A stretch of 46,066 nucleotides of DNA from Polaromonas sp. (GTDB lineage Bacteria > Pseudomonadota > Gammaproteobacteria > Burkholderiales > Burkholderiaceae_C). Each line of letters begins with the position of its first letter. The first letter of the stretch is position 1. The DNA is taken from contig JANYED010000237.1 in assembly GCA_025363315.1 (NCBI GenBank), positions 1 through 46,066 of the forward strand, read 5' to 3'. Positions 19,036 to 25,791 of this stretch are shown here, piece by piece. The translations under genes and the position numbers were made by a program. The notes beneath the pieces were generated by a model. It was not told the origin of the DNA, did not search any database, and saw only the letters and a list, made by a program, of their open reading frames with translations.

Positions 19036-19566
19036 TCAATGAAGTGTGGCGTCGGGAGGCAGGGAATCGAGGGCCTGGAGCTTGAAAAACCCTGTCCCCA
19101 TGGAGCCCTGACCCACTTCAGCTTCAGTGGCTTCGCGTACTGACTCAACTTTCAAGCTCAGGCGTAGCGCAATGCCCGCCAACGGATGGTTTCCGTCAAG
19201 CACAACGTGCTCTGGGTAGATCTCGGTCACGGTGTAAATTTTGTCTTTGGGTGTGTCCGTGTTGGCGCCCGTGGGCAAGGCCGCACCGTCGAAGGTCATG
19301 CCTTCTTCCAGCTCGGCAGGGAAGATCACGCGTTGCTCTAAAAATACAAGGTTTTCGTCGTAGTCGCCAAAGGCTTCTTCGGGTTCCATCTGAAACGCCA
19401 ACTTGTCGCCAGCTTCGTGGCCTTGCAGTTGCTGCTGTATGGTGACCAGCAAGTCATCGCCGCCCAATAAAAACTCAACCGGCTCGTCAAGTTCGTCCAG
19501 AACGTCGCCCAAAGTGTCTTGTAGCGTCCAGCTTAAGCCAGCAACGCATGTAGGTGTGATTTTCAT
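19036..19566 (-). CDS. SlyD-type FKBP peptidyl-prolyl isomerase
   Basis: This 176-residue prolyl isomerase and chaperone has the SlyD layout: an FKBP half (MKITPTCVAGLSWTLQD, PVEFLLGGDDLL), an inserted flap domain in the middle (EPEEAFGDYDENLVF to EEGMTFDGAAL), and the closing VVLDGNHPLAGIALRLSLKV. There is no histidine-rich metal-binding tail. An upstream in-frame start (19623) would add 19 residues and overlap the divergent roxA start, so the ATG at 19566 is preferred. Only 14 bp separate it from the roxA ATG, so the two promoters overlap each other's 5' ends. Confidence 0.88.
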   Translation of the reverse strand: MKITPTCVAGLSWTLQDTLGDVLDELDEPVEFLLGGDDLLVTIQQQLQGHEAGDKLAFQMEPEEAFGDYDENLVFLEQRVIFPAELEEGMTFDGAALPTGANTDTPKDKIYTVTEIYPEHVVLDGNHPLAGIALRLSLKVESVREATEAEVGQGSMGTGFFKLQALDSLPPDATLH

Positions 19567-19580
19567 CGGACAATTGTCCC

Positions 19581-20855
19581 ATGGATGTACATATCGCTTT
19601 GCCGCTCCTTGCAGGACTTTCACCCGCGCAATTCATGCGCCGCCACTGGCAAAAAAAGCCATTGCTGGTGCGTGGTGCCATCGCTGGTTTTACACCGCTG
19701 CTTAACCGGGCTGAACTTTTCGGGTTGGCGGCAAGTCAGGATGTGGAGTCTCGGCTGATTGCTAAAAATACCCACAAAACCGGCGATGACGCTCGTGATT
19801 CGTGGCGCATGAAGAGTGGGCCCTTTTCGCGGCGCGGCCTGCCGTCCATCAGCCAGGAAGGCTGGACGCTGCTGGTGCAGGGCGTTGATGGACATCAGCA
19901 GTCGGTGCATCAGTTTCTCCAGCAGTTCCGGTTTGTGCCTGATGCGCGGTTAGACGATGTGATGATTTCATTTGCAACCGCTGGCGGCGGCGTAGGCCCT
20001 CACTTTGACAGCTATGACGTGTTTTTATTTCAGGCCAGTGGCCGCCGCCGTTGGCGCATCAGCCAACAAAAAAACCTGAGTTTGCAGGCGGACGTGCCGC
20101 TCAAAATCTTGCAAAATTTTGAGCCAGATGAGGAGTTTGTTCTTGAAGCTGGTGACATGCTCTACCTGCCGCCGCGCTACGCGCATGATGGCGTGGCTGA
20201 GGTCTGCGTAGGTGCAGACGGTAAGGCGCAGGACTGCATGACTTATTCGATTGGCTTTAAAGCACCTGTGCAAACTGAGCTGACTGCTGAACTGCTGCAC
20301 AAGCTGGCGGAGTTCAGTGAAGAAGCCGGCGAGGATGCAGATGCAAGCTCGGTAGCGGAGCGACCTAAAACGATGTACCGTGACACCAACCAGACCGCAA
20401 CGGACCGGCCAGCTGAATTGCCTGCTGCGCTGCTTGCATTTGCAACCGACGCGGTGCGCCAGGCGTTGCAGGATCCGCTGGCGATTGCGTGTGCTTTGGG
20501 CGAGACAATGACCGCGCCCAAAGCTCAGGTGTGGTTTGAGCAGACGGGCGTCGACTGGGATGGGGAAGTGGCGGGAAACCCGATTGGGAAGTGCCTGGCC
20601 CTGGACGCAAAAAGCCGCATGATGTATGACGCCCACCACGTATTCATAAACGGCGAGAGTTACCGCGCCAAAGGTAGTGATGCCGCGCTGATGCGATTGC
20701 TGGCGGACCAGCGTGTCTTGCCAGCTGTTGCGCTGGCCAAGGCCAGCCCAGACGCGCTGCATTTGCTGGCTGACTGGCATGCTGAGGGCTGGTTGCATTT
20801 GATGGCGCCAACACTTGAGAGGCTAAGCCGTGACACCGAACGACGTAACATCTGA
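19581..20855 (+). CDS. roxA: Ribosomal protein uL16 3-hydroxylase RoxA
   Basis: RoxA is a JmjC/cupin 2-oxoglutarate- and Fe(II)-dependent oxygenase (YcfD type) that hydroxylates an arginine of ribosomal protein uL16. The 424-residue protein has the iron triad H141-x-D143 (GGVGPHFDSYDVFL) and H202 (LPPRYAHDG), the substrate-domain start LSPAQFMRRHWQKKPLLVRGA, and GRRRWRIS. The C-terminal half (about 220-424) is the dimerisation and winged-helix region. A 26-nt overlap with the next gene suggests translational coupling. Confidence 0.92.
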   Translation: MDVHIALPLLAGLSPAQFMRRHWQKKPLLVRGAIAGFTPLLNRAELFGLAASQDVESRLIAKNTHKTGDDARDSWRMKSGPFSRRGLPSISQEGWTLLVQGVDGHQQSVHQFLQQFRFVPDARLDDVMISFATAGGGVGPHFDSYDVFLFQASGRRRWRISQQKNLSLQADVPLKILQNFEPDEEFVLEAGDMLYLPPRYAHDGVAEVCVGADGKAQDCMTYSIGFKAPVQTELTAELLHKLAEFSEEAGEDADASSVAERPKTMYRDTNQTATDRPAELPAALLAFATDAVRQALQDPLAIACALGETMTAPKAQVWFEQTGVDWDGEVAGNPIGKCLALDAKSRMMYDAHHVFINGESYRAKGSDAALMRLLADQRVLPAVALAKASPDALHLLADWHAEGWLHLMAPTLERLSRDTERRNI

Positions 20856-21345
20856 GCGCCCAGGCGCTTTGCCGCAGGGCCGATTCAACGGGCCAACAGA
20901 GTTTGGTGAACTGGTACGAAGCGCCTTTGCCGCTGCTGCTGCCCAAGGCTGGCGCGAGATCATCATTTGCGACAGCACCTTTGAAGACTGGCCGCTAGGC
21001 GAAAGAACGGTGGCCCAGTCGCTGCAGGACTGGTCAAAGTCTGGCCGCAAGCTGACCATGCTGGCCAGAAATTACAACGAAGTGATGCGCCGCCATGCAC
21101 GCTTTGTCGCCTGGCGACGAACCTGGTCGCATATTGTTGACTGCCGGGCTCATGCTGCGGTGGCCGCGGGCGACGTGCCCAGCGCGCTGTGGAGTCCAGC
21201 CTGGGTGTTTCAACGTCTTGATCTGGCGCGCAGCACCGGCGTTGCGGGTGCAGAGCCCGCGCGGCGTGTTGCCCTGCGAGAACAACTCGCAGAATCCCTG
21301 AAGCTCAGCTCACCAGCATTTGCCGCCACCACGCTAGGCTTGTGA
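20830..21345 (+). CDS. Conserved hypothetical protein overlapping roxA
   Basis: I do not recognise a characterised family with confidence. The 171-residue protein starts at a GTG inside roxA (26-nt overlap). Its middle reads GWREIIICDSTFEDWPLGERTVAQSLQDWSKSGRKLTMLARNYNEVMRRHARFVAWRRTWSHIVDCR. That alternation (short strand, long helix, strand, basic helix) resembles a small Rossmann-like or phospholipase D-like alpha/beta fold, without an HKD motif. There is no signal peptide or TM segment, so it is cytoplasmic. Coding looks genuine: codon use matches its neighbours and the frame has no competitor. The overlap suggests a role linked to RoxA or simply co-expression. Confidence 0.65.
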   Translation: MTPNDVTSERPGALPQGRFNGPTEFGELVRSAFAAAAAQGWREIIICDSTFEDWPLGERTVAQSLQDWSKSGRKLTMLARNYNEVMRRHARFVAWRRTWSHIVDCRAHAAVAAGDVPSALWSPAWVFQRLDLARSTGVAGAEPARRVALREQLAESLKLSSPAFAATTLGL

Positions 21346-21393
21346 GCCGGCTGTACAGCGGCGGCAACATTTTTTGGGGGGAGAGGCAACTTT

Positions 21394-21421
21394 TTTAACG
21401 ATGAATAATCCGGGCTATAAT
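21394..21421 (+). promoter_or_regulatory. Promoter of the alanine-rich lipoprotein gene
   Basis: A consensus -10 TATAAT lies at 21416-21421, with TTTAAC 16 bp upstream as the -35. The predicted start point (about 21428-21430) coincides with the first base of a hairpin, AGACGTAAG / CTTGCGTCT (21430-21457), giving a roughly 130-nt leader with structure at its 5' end. Confidence 0.6.
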
Positions 21422-21516
21422 CGACAGCTAGACGTAAGAGCTCGAGTCCTTGCGTCTGGTCAATTTGCTGTTGGTAAATACGCCTGTATTGGTTGAATTT
21501 GCACAGACTGATTTTG

Positions 21517-21534
21517 ACAATTTCCGGAAATTGT
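21517..21534. promoter_or_regulatory. 18-bp perfect palindrome in the 5' leader
   Basis: ACAATTTCCGGAAATTGT is a perfect 18-bp dyad, followed by a T-rich tract, 28 bp before the ATG. It could be an operator or a weak intrinsic terminator/attenuator. Both readings are inference. Confidence 0.5.
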
Positions 21535-21562
21535 TTTCTTTTTTAATTTTAAGGATAGTGAA

Positions 21563-21904
21563 ATGAACAAATCTCTCGTTTTGGCCGCCGTGGTTGCTGC
21601 CGTTGCTCTGGCTGCTTGCGGTAAAAAAGAAGAAGCGCCTGCTGCTGCTCCAGCAGTCGTTGTCGTACCAGCGCCCGCACCTGTCGCAGCTCCTGCTGCT
21701 GACGCAGCTGCTGTTGCTGCAAGTGGCGCCGCCGCTGTCGCTTCTGGCGCAGCTTCAGCCGCCACCGGCGCCATGGACGCCGCCAAAGACGCAATGGGCG
21801 CTGCCAAAGACGCTGCTGGCGCCGCCAAAGACGCCGCTGGTGCTGCTGGCGACGCAGCCAAAAAAGCTGCTGATGCTGCCAAAGACGCAATGCCTAAAAA
21901 GTAA
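21563..21904 (+). CDS. Alanine-rich small lipoprotein with KDA repeats
   Basis: The 113-residue precursor has a signal peptide ending in the lipobox LAAC (Cys19), then GKKEEAPAAAPAVVVVPAPAP, a Pro/Ala-rich spacer. Residues about 70-113 are a lysine-alanine helix built from near-repeats of AAKDAxGAAKDA, ending AAKDAMPKK. It should be a surface-tethered or outer-membrane amphipathic rod, in the manner of Lpp- or LEA-like repeat proteins; no function is known. A good Shine-Dalgarno (AAGGA, 8 nt upstream), a strong promoter and a clean terminator show a monocistronic, probably highly expressed gene. The long antisense frame across it is an artefact of the GCN codons. Confidence 0.8.
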   Translation: MNKSLVLAAVVAAVALAACGKKEEAPAAAPAVVVVPAPAPVAAPAADAAAVAASGAAAVASGAASAATGAMDAAKDAMGAAKDAAGAAKDAAGAAGDAAKKAADAAKDAMPKK

Positions 21905-21920
21905 TTTTCTGGCTTGTTCA

Positions 21921-21948
21921 AAAAACCGCTGCGAGGCGGTTTTTTTTC
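21921..21948. terminator. Rho-independent terminator after the alanine-rich lipoprotein gene
   Basis: The stem ACCGC / GCGGT has loop TGCGAG, flanked by A6 and T8. It can also serve the convergent MBL hydrolase gene, whose stop is 11 bp away. Confidence 0.85.
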
Positions 21949-21958
21949 GTCCGTCGTT

Positions 21959-22726
21959 TTACAGCCGTGTCCACGAACAGCCATCTGTCGCGGTGGCTAT
22001 GGTTATGTCTGTGTTCAGGCCTAATACTTGGCCAAGACAGTCCCGCACCAGCTCCGGCCGATTGTTCTCTTGACTGAGGTGCGCCGCAACAACGTGATAA
22101 AGATCAGCATGTTGGCAGTTGGCCGCGATGTCAGCCGCTGCCGTATTGGAAAGGTGCCCATACGCGCCGCCGACCCGCTTTTTTAAAAACGCTGGGTAGA
22201 CAGAGTTGTCAAGCAGCTCGGTGTCGTGGTTGCATTCCAGAACAATCGCGTTGCAGTGCTCCAGGTGGCGGGCCACATGCGCCGTGGCATGCCCGAGGTC
22301 AGTCAGCACGCCAAGCTTGTGCAGCCCCTGAGAGCAGGTCAGTTGCAACGGCTCGCGCGCGTCGTGCGGCACGGTAAACGGGGTCACTTGAAGGTCATTT
22401 AAACAAAAGACTTCAGCGTCCTTGGCTAGCCTCAGCAGGCCCTTCAGATCGGGCGAAAAAATAGCTTCGTAGGTGCCTTGGCTCATCCAGACAGGTATGC
22501 TGAATTTCAACGCCAGTGCAGCGGCGCAGCCGATGTGGTCGCCGTGCTCGTGGGTGATGAAAATCGCGTCGATGTCTGTAGGCGCCAGCTGGGCATGAGC
22601 CAGGCGCTCAGTCAGCTGTCTGAGCCCAAAACCGCAATCAACCAGCAGCCTGGTCGGCGTGGTGCCAGAGGTTTCAACAACTGTGGCGTTGCCCGTGCTG
22701 CCGCTGCCCAGATTTTTGAAGCGCAA
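21959..22726 (-). CDS. MBL-fold metal-dependent hydrolase (WalJ/YycJ-like)
   Basis: This 255-residue cytoplasmic metallo-beta-lactamase-fold protein carries the motif H59-EHGD63-H64 (FITHEHGDHIG), the opening LGSGSTGNATVVE and the closing ECNHD with GAYGHLSN. These are characteristic of the YycJ/WalJ group, some members of which act as exonucleases in DNA repair. The substrate here is unproven. It starts 9 nt after the bamC stop, in the order dapA-bamC-MBL on the minus strand, which is the common Burkholderiales arrangement. Confidence 0.87.
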   Translation of the reverse strand: MRFKNLGSGSTGNATVVETSGTTPTRLLVDCGFGLRQLTERLAHAQLAPTDIDAIFITHEHGDHIGCAAALALKFSIPVWMSQGTYEAIFSPDLKGLLRLAKDAEVFCLNDLQVTPFTVPHDAREPLQLTCSQGLHKLGVLTDLGHATAHVARHLEHCNAIVLECNHDTELLDNSVYPAFLKKRVGGAYGHLSNTAAADIAANCQHADLYHVVAAHLSQENNRPELVRDCLGQVLGLNTDITIATATDGCSWTRL

Positions 22727-22735
22727 CCGGCCGCC

Positions 22736-23893
22736 TTACTTCAGGTCGTCAGAGATCACTTGCACAATGCGCTGCGCATTGACCGAGCTTTCAGGCACGC
22801 CCTGCGCATTTAGTACAGATACCTGTGTGGCCTCGCCCTGGCTCTTGACCGTGATACGGTACTTCAAGGGTGGCGTTGTCGGGGTGGCAGCACTGAAAAT
22901 TTTGGTCAAAAAGCCGGGCTCTTTCTTGTCAGACGTGATGTCCACATAGCGCACAAAATACGTGCCTTGCGCCCTGTCGCGGTCTTCTACCGTGAAGCCA
23001 GTGCGGTCAAGCGTCAAGCCGACGCGCCGCCAGGCACGGTCAAAACCCTCGTCAATTTGTACAACCGGCGCGCCGTTGACGCTGCTGATTCGCGAAATTG
23101 TTTTTTGTACGCCAGATGCCACCAGCGCTTTGGACTGCTCTTGAGAAACGCCCAGCTTGACCATCAGGCGGCGCAAAAATTCGGCTTCCAGTTCAGGGTC
23201 GGCAGGGCGCGGTTGCCAGACAGTGTCGCCTGCGGTGTCGGCACTTTTGCCGCCTGTGCCGTTGCGCGTGTTCACCGTCTCTATCATGCCGCGATGGCTG
23301 ATGTAAATCTCGGTGCCGCCGGCGGCGTTGCGCTCCAGACGGGTGCGAAACTTGTCACGCTCACCGGTTGAATACAGGCTGTCAAACACCTTGCCAAGCG
23401 TGTTGCGCAGGAAGTCCTGCGGGATTTTGGCCCGGTTCTCGGCAAAGTCGGTTTCCATGATGCCCAGGTTTTCCTGGTCCAGGCTGAGCAAAAAACCGCC
23501 TTCAAGCCAGAAGTCACGAACCGGCGTCCAGAGCTTTTCCGCCGGGCGGTTCACGACTAGCCAGCGCTGGTTGCCAGCCCGTTCAATGCGCACGTCGCCC
23601 ACGTTCACTGCGGCGACCGGAACCGCTTGCGAAACCTGACCGACCTGATAGGCGCTAGCGCTGACAGAAGAGCCGGGTACCACATAGCGTGTTTCGCGGC
23701 TTAGCTGGCTGAGGTCGGGCGGCACGTCCAGCGATGGGCCTGCCCTGCCACTGGTTTTGTAGTCAATCTTGTCGCCTTGCATCAGGTTGCTGACGCTTGA
23801 GCATCCGGTGACCAGCAGCAGAGAAGTCGCCAACGTGACGGCAGTCAAGCGGCTGAAAAAATGGGGGCTAAAGACGCGTTTGGGCAAAGTCAT
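22736..23893 (-). CDS. bamC: Outer membrane protein assembly factor BamC
   Basis: BamC is a lipoprotein of the BAM complex that inserts beta-barrel proteins into the outer membrane. The precursor has about 385 residues with lipobox VTGC, then an unstructured BamD-binding start (LMQGDKIDYKTSGRAGPSLDVPPDLSQL) that is diagnostic for the family. Two helix-grip domains follow (RNTLGKVFDSLYSTGERDKF; IDEGFDRAWRRVGLTLDRTGF). I chose the ATG at 23893; a GTG one codon upstream is also possible. It lies about 30 bp downstream of dapA, as in many proteobacteria. Confidence 0.92.
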   Translation of the reverse strand: MTLPKRVFSPHFFSRLTAVTLATSLLLVTGCSSVSNLMQGDKIDYKTSGRAGPSLDVPPDLSQLSRETRYVVPGSSVSASAYQVGQVSQAVPVAAVNVGDVRIERAGNQRWLVVNRPAEKLWTPVRDFWLEGGFLLSLDQENLGIMETDFAENRAKIPQDFLRNTLGKVFDSLYSTGERDKFRTRLERNAAGGTEIYISHRGMIETVNTRNGTGGKSADTAGDTVWQPRPADPELEAEFLRRLMVKLGVSQEQSKALVASGVQKTISRISSVNGAPVVQIDEGFDRAWRRVGLTLDRTGFTVEDRDRAQGTYFVRYVDITSDKKEPGFLTKIFSAATPTTPPLKYRITVKSQGEATQVSVLNAQGVPESSVNAQRIVQVISDDLK

Positions 23894-23923
23894 CACGTGG
23901 AGGTCCTTAAAGATCAGATCCGG

Positions 23924-24808
23924 TTAAATCAGGTGACAGGCGCGCAATGCGCCTTCAACCGCAGCTTCATTTGACGCTTCAAGCGGCGTCATCGGCAGGC
24001 GCAGCGTGGGGCCGCACAGCCCCATGCGGGCCATGGCCCATTTGACGGGAATCGGGTTGGCTTCAACAAACAAATGCTTGTGCAGCGGGAGTAACTTCAT
24101 TTGCAGTTGCATGGCCTTTTTGGCGTCGCCAGCGACTGCGGCCACACACAGCTCATGCATCAACTTTGGCGCGACGTTGGCTGTCACGCTGATGTTGCCC
24201 TGACCGCCGCACAGCATCAGCGCCACTGCAGTGGGGTCGTCGCCTGAATACACCGCAAAACCTTTCGGCACTTCCCGGATCAGCCATTGGGCGCGCTCGA
24301 TGTTGCCGGTGGCTTCCTTGATGCCCACGATGCCGGGCACCTGCGCCAGGCGAAGCACGGTGGCGTGCAGCATGTCGGCAACCGTGCGGCCCGGCACGTT
24401 GTACAGCACGCAGGGCAGGTCGCCGGTGGCCTCCGCAATAGCCTTGAAATGCTGGTACTGGCCTTCTTGCGTTGGCTTGTTGTAGTAGGGGACCACTTGC
24501 AGCTGGCAATCAGCACCGACCTGGCGCGCAAACCTGGCCAGCTCGATCGCCTCGGCGGTTGAATTGGCGCCGCAACCTGCCATGATGGGCACCCGCTTGT
24601 TGGCTTGCTCGACAGATACGCGAATGATCTCGCAGTGTTCCTCAACGTTTACCGTGGGCGACTCGCCCGTGGTACCCACCACGCCAATGCAGTCGGTGCC
24701 CTCGGCCACATGCCAGTCCACCAGCTTGCGCAGCTTGGGGTAGTCCACGCTGCCGTCGGGGTGTAAGGGTGTTGCCAGAGCAACAATGCTGCCTGTGATG
24801 GGTTTCAT
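23924..24808 (-). CDS. dapA: 4-hydroxy-tetrahydrodipicolinate synthase
   Basis: DapA condenses pyruvate with aspartate semialdehyde, the first committed step to lysine and diaminopimelate. The 294-residue TIM-barrel enzyme has the Schiff-base lysine K164 (VGIKEATGN), Y136 (LYNVPGRT), R141 and the T46-T47 pair in GTTGESPT. The [11 protein letters not shown] motif is intact. It heads the dapA-bamC-MBL cluster. Confidence 0.97.
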   Translation of the reverse strand: MKPITGSIVALATPLHPDGSVDYPKLRKLVDWHVAEGTDCIGVVGTTGESPTVNVEEHCEIIRVSVEQANKRVPIMAGCGANSTAEAIELARFARQVGADCQLQVVPYYNKPTQEGQYQHFKAIAEATGDLPCVLYNVPGRTVADMLHATVLRLAQVPGIVGIKEATGNIERAQWLIREVPKGFAVYSGDDPTAVALMLCGGQGNISVTANVAPKLMHELCVAAVAGDAKKAMQLQMKLLPLHKHLFVEANPIPVKWAMARMGLCGPTLRLPMTPLEASNEAAVEGALRACHLI

Positions 24809-24868
24809 GTCTTGAATTGGGTGTGCGTGAACTGATTGGCAATGCGCAAACGCGAGCCACTATTCTAC

Positions 24869-25534
24869 CTAGCCGGCGCGACATTTTGACGTCAGCCTGT
24901 AGCGCGTGGGAGCAGGGTTTACCGTATCTTCACGCACGGCAGCAATGCGCTGGATGAAACGCGGCTGCTTGCCTAGCGCGCCGTCGACAAAACCGTCTTC
25001 AAACGCCACCACCCGCAAGTCCTTGCAAACCTGCAGCAGCTCTCCGGGTTGCAGTAAAAAATCCGCGCGTGATGGTTTGCCAACCGTTTCGTTTCCCTTT
25101 GCAAAGGTTTCGTAAATCAACACGCCGCCCGGCGCCAGACTTGCCAGCAGTGTCGGCATGAGGGGCCGCCACAGGTAGTTGGTCACCACCACGGCATCAA
25201 ACTGCTGCTGCGCAAATGGCCACGGCCCGTTTTCAATGTCGGCCGTCACCTTTTGGCAGGCAGCTGCTGGAATCGCTATGGAATCAATAGCTGCTGGCGC
25301 CCGATCTACAAGGGCTTGTGTGTGATTTAGTCCGTAAAACCAGTAGGCGTGCCGACCAAAGCCGCAGGCGACGTCGAGCACACGACCTTCGGGTGCGACC
25401 AAGTGTGACCAGCGCTGAACCCACGCCGAGGGCGGCTCTGTGCCGCGCGGGCTAAAACTGGTTAAAGGGTCGGTCAAAAGGGCTTTACCCCATGGCTCGC
25501 CGCAGCCCGTACGATGTAGTTGCGCCTGCCGCAC
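24869..25534 (-). CDS. Class I SAM-dependent methyltransferase
   Basis: This is a Rossmann-fold methyltransferase of about 221 residues from the GTG at 25534. Motif I is VLDVACGFGRHAYW, motif II is the acidic VDRA, then ADIENGPWPF, FDAVVVTNYLWR and APGGVLIYETFAKGNETVGKPSRADFLLQPGEL; the last is characteristic of a Burkholderiales group of unassigned methyltransferases. The frame extends upstream to a GTG at 25627, but that extension is a 42-nt repeat copy (25547-25588), so the shorter start is preferred. A second repeat copy lies within the gene (25275-25316) and encodes ALVDRAPAAIDSIA at the SAM-binding strand. The substrate is unknown. Confidence 0.82.
   Translation of the reverse strand: MRQAQLHRTGCGEPWGKALLTDPLTSFSPRGTEPPSAWVQRWSHLVAPEGRVLDVACGFGRHAYWFYGLNHTQALVDRAPAAIDSIAIPAAACQKVTADIENGPWPFAQQQFDAVVVTNYLWRPLMPTLLASLAPGGVLIYETFAKGNETVGKPSRADFLLQPGELLQVCKDLRVVAFEDGFVDGALGKQPRFIQRIAAVREDTVNPAPTRYRLTSKCRAG
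25275..25316 (-). repeat. 42-nt two-hairpin repeat, copy 4 (inside methyltransferase gene)
   Basis: On minus it reads AGCCCTTGTAGATCGGGC, GCCAGCAGCTATTGATT and the closing ATAGC, about 85% like the best intergenic copy outside the loops. It lies in the sense orientation and in the same frame as the DUF455 copy. Confidence 0.75.
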
Positions 25535-25546
25535 TGGTGTGTCGTC

Positions 25547-25588
25547 ACTATTAATTTCATAGCTGCTCGCGCCCGTATTTATTGGCTT
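25547..25588 (-). repeat. 42-nt two-hairpin repeat, copy 5 (upstream of the methyltransferase gene)
   Basis: On minus it reads AAGCCAATAAATACGGGC, GCGAGCAGCTATGAAAT and TAATAGT. It overlaps the possible N-terminal extension of the methyltransferase, in a different frame from copy 4. Confidence 0.85.
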
Positions 25589-25656
25589 ATAGGTATAAAT
25601 GGTACTCAAATGATGCCTAAATCGCACTCAAAATGACCCTAAACGGCCGCTGCGCG

Positions 25657-25791
25657 TTAAAAGCAGGCCCACACCTGATTGGCCAGCACGACCAGAAAGT
25701 CGGGCTGGATGTACAGCCCAAAGATGCCCAGCAAAGTCGCCACGGCGGCCAGCCATGCGGCAGCGTGCATCAGGCGCTGGCGCTGCATCAT
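25657..25791 (-). CDS. Small conserved-looking membrane protein, 44 residues
   Basis: A 135-bp frame follows the MFS transporter with an ATGA overlap (ATG 25789-25791, MFS stop 25788-25790). It encodes MMQRQRLMHAAAWLAAVA, one hydrophobic helix continuing TLLGIFGLYIQPDF, and ends LANQVWACF before TAA. The basic start, single TM helix and tight coupling argue that it is real. The QPDFLVVLANQVWACF ending looks like a defined motif, but I cannot tie it to a named family. A second in-frame ATG follows immediately (25788). It may be an accessory subunit or simply co-expressed with the transporter. Confidence 0.55.
   Translation of the reverse strand: MMQRQRLMHAAAWLAAVATLLGIFGLYIQPDFLVVLANQVWACF

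Noticed and set aside
21460-21984. Long alanine/serine-rich open frame antisense to the alanine-rich lipoprotein gene
   Set aside because: It is produced by the complement of GCN-rich codons, has no start context and crosses a terminator and promoter of the plus-strand gene.
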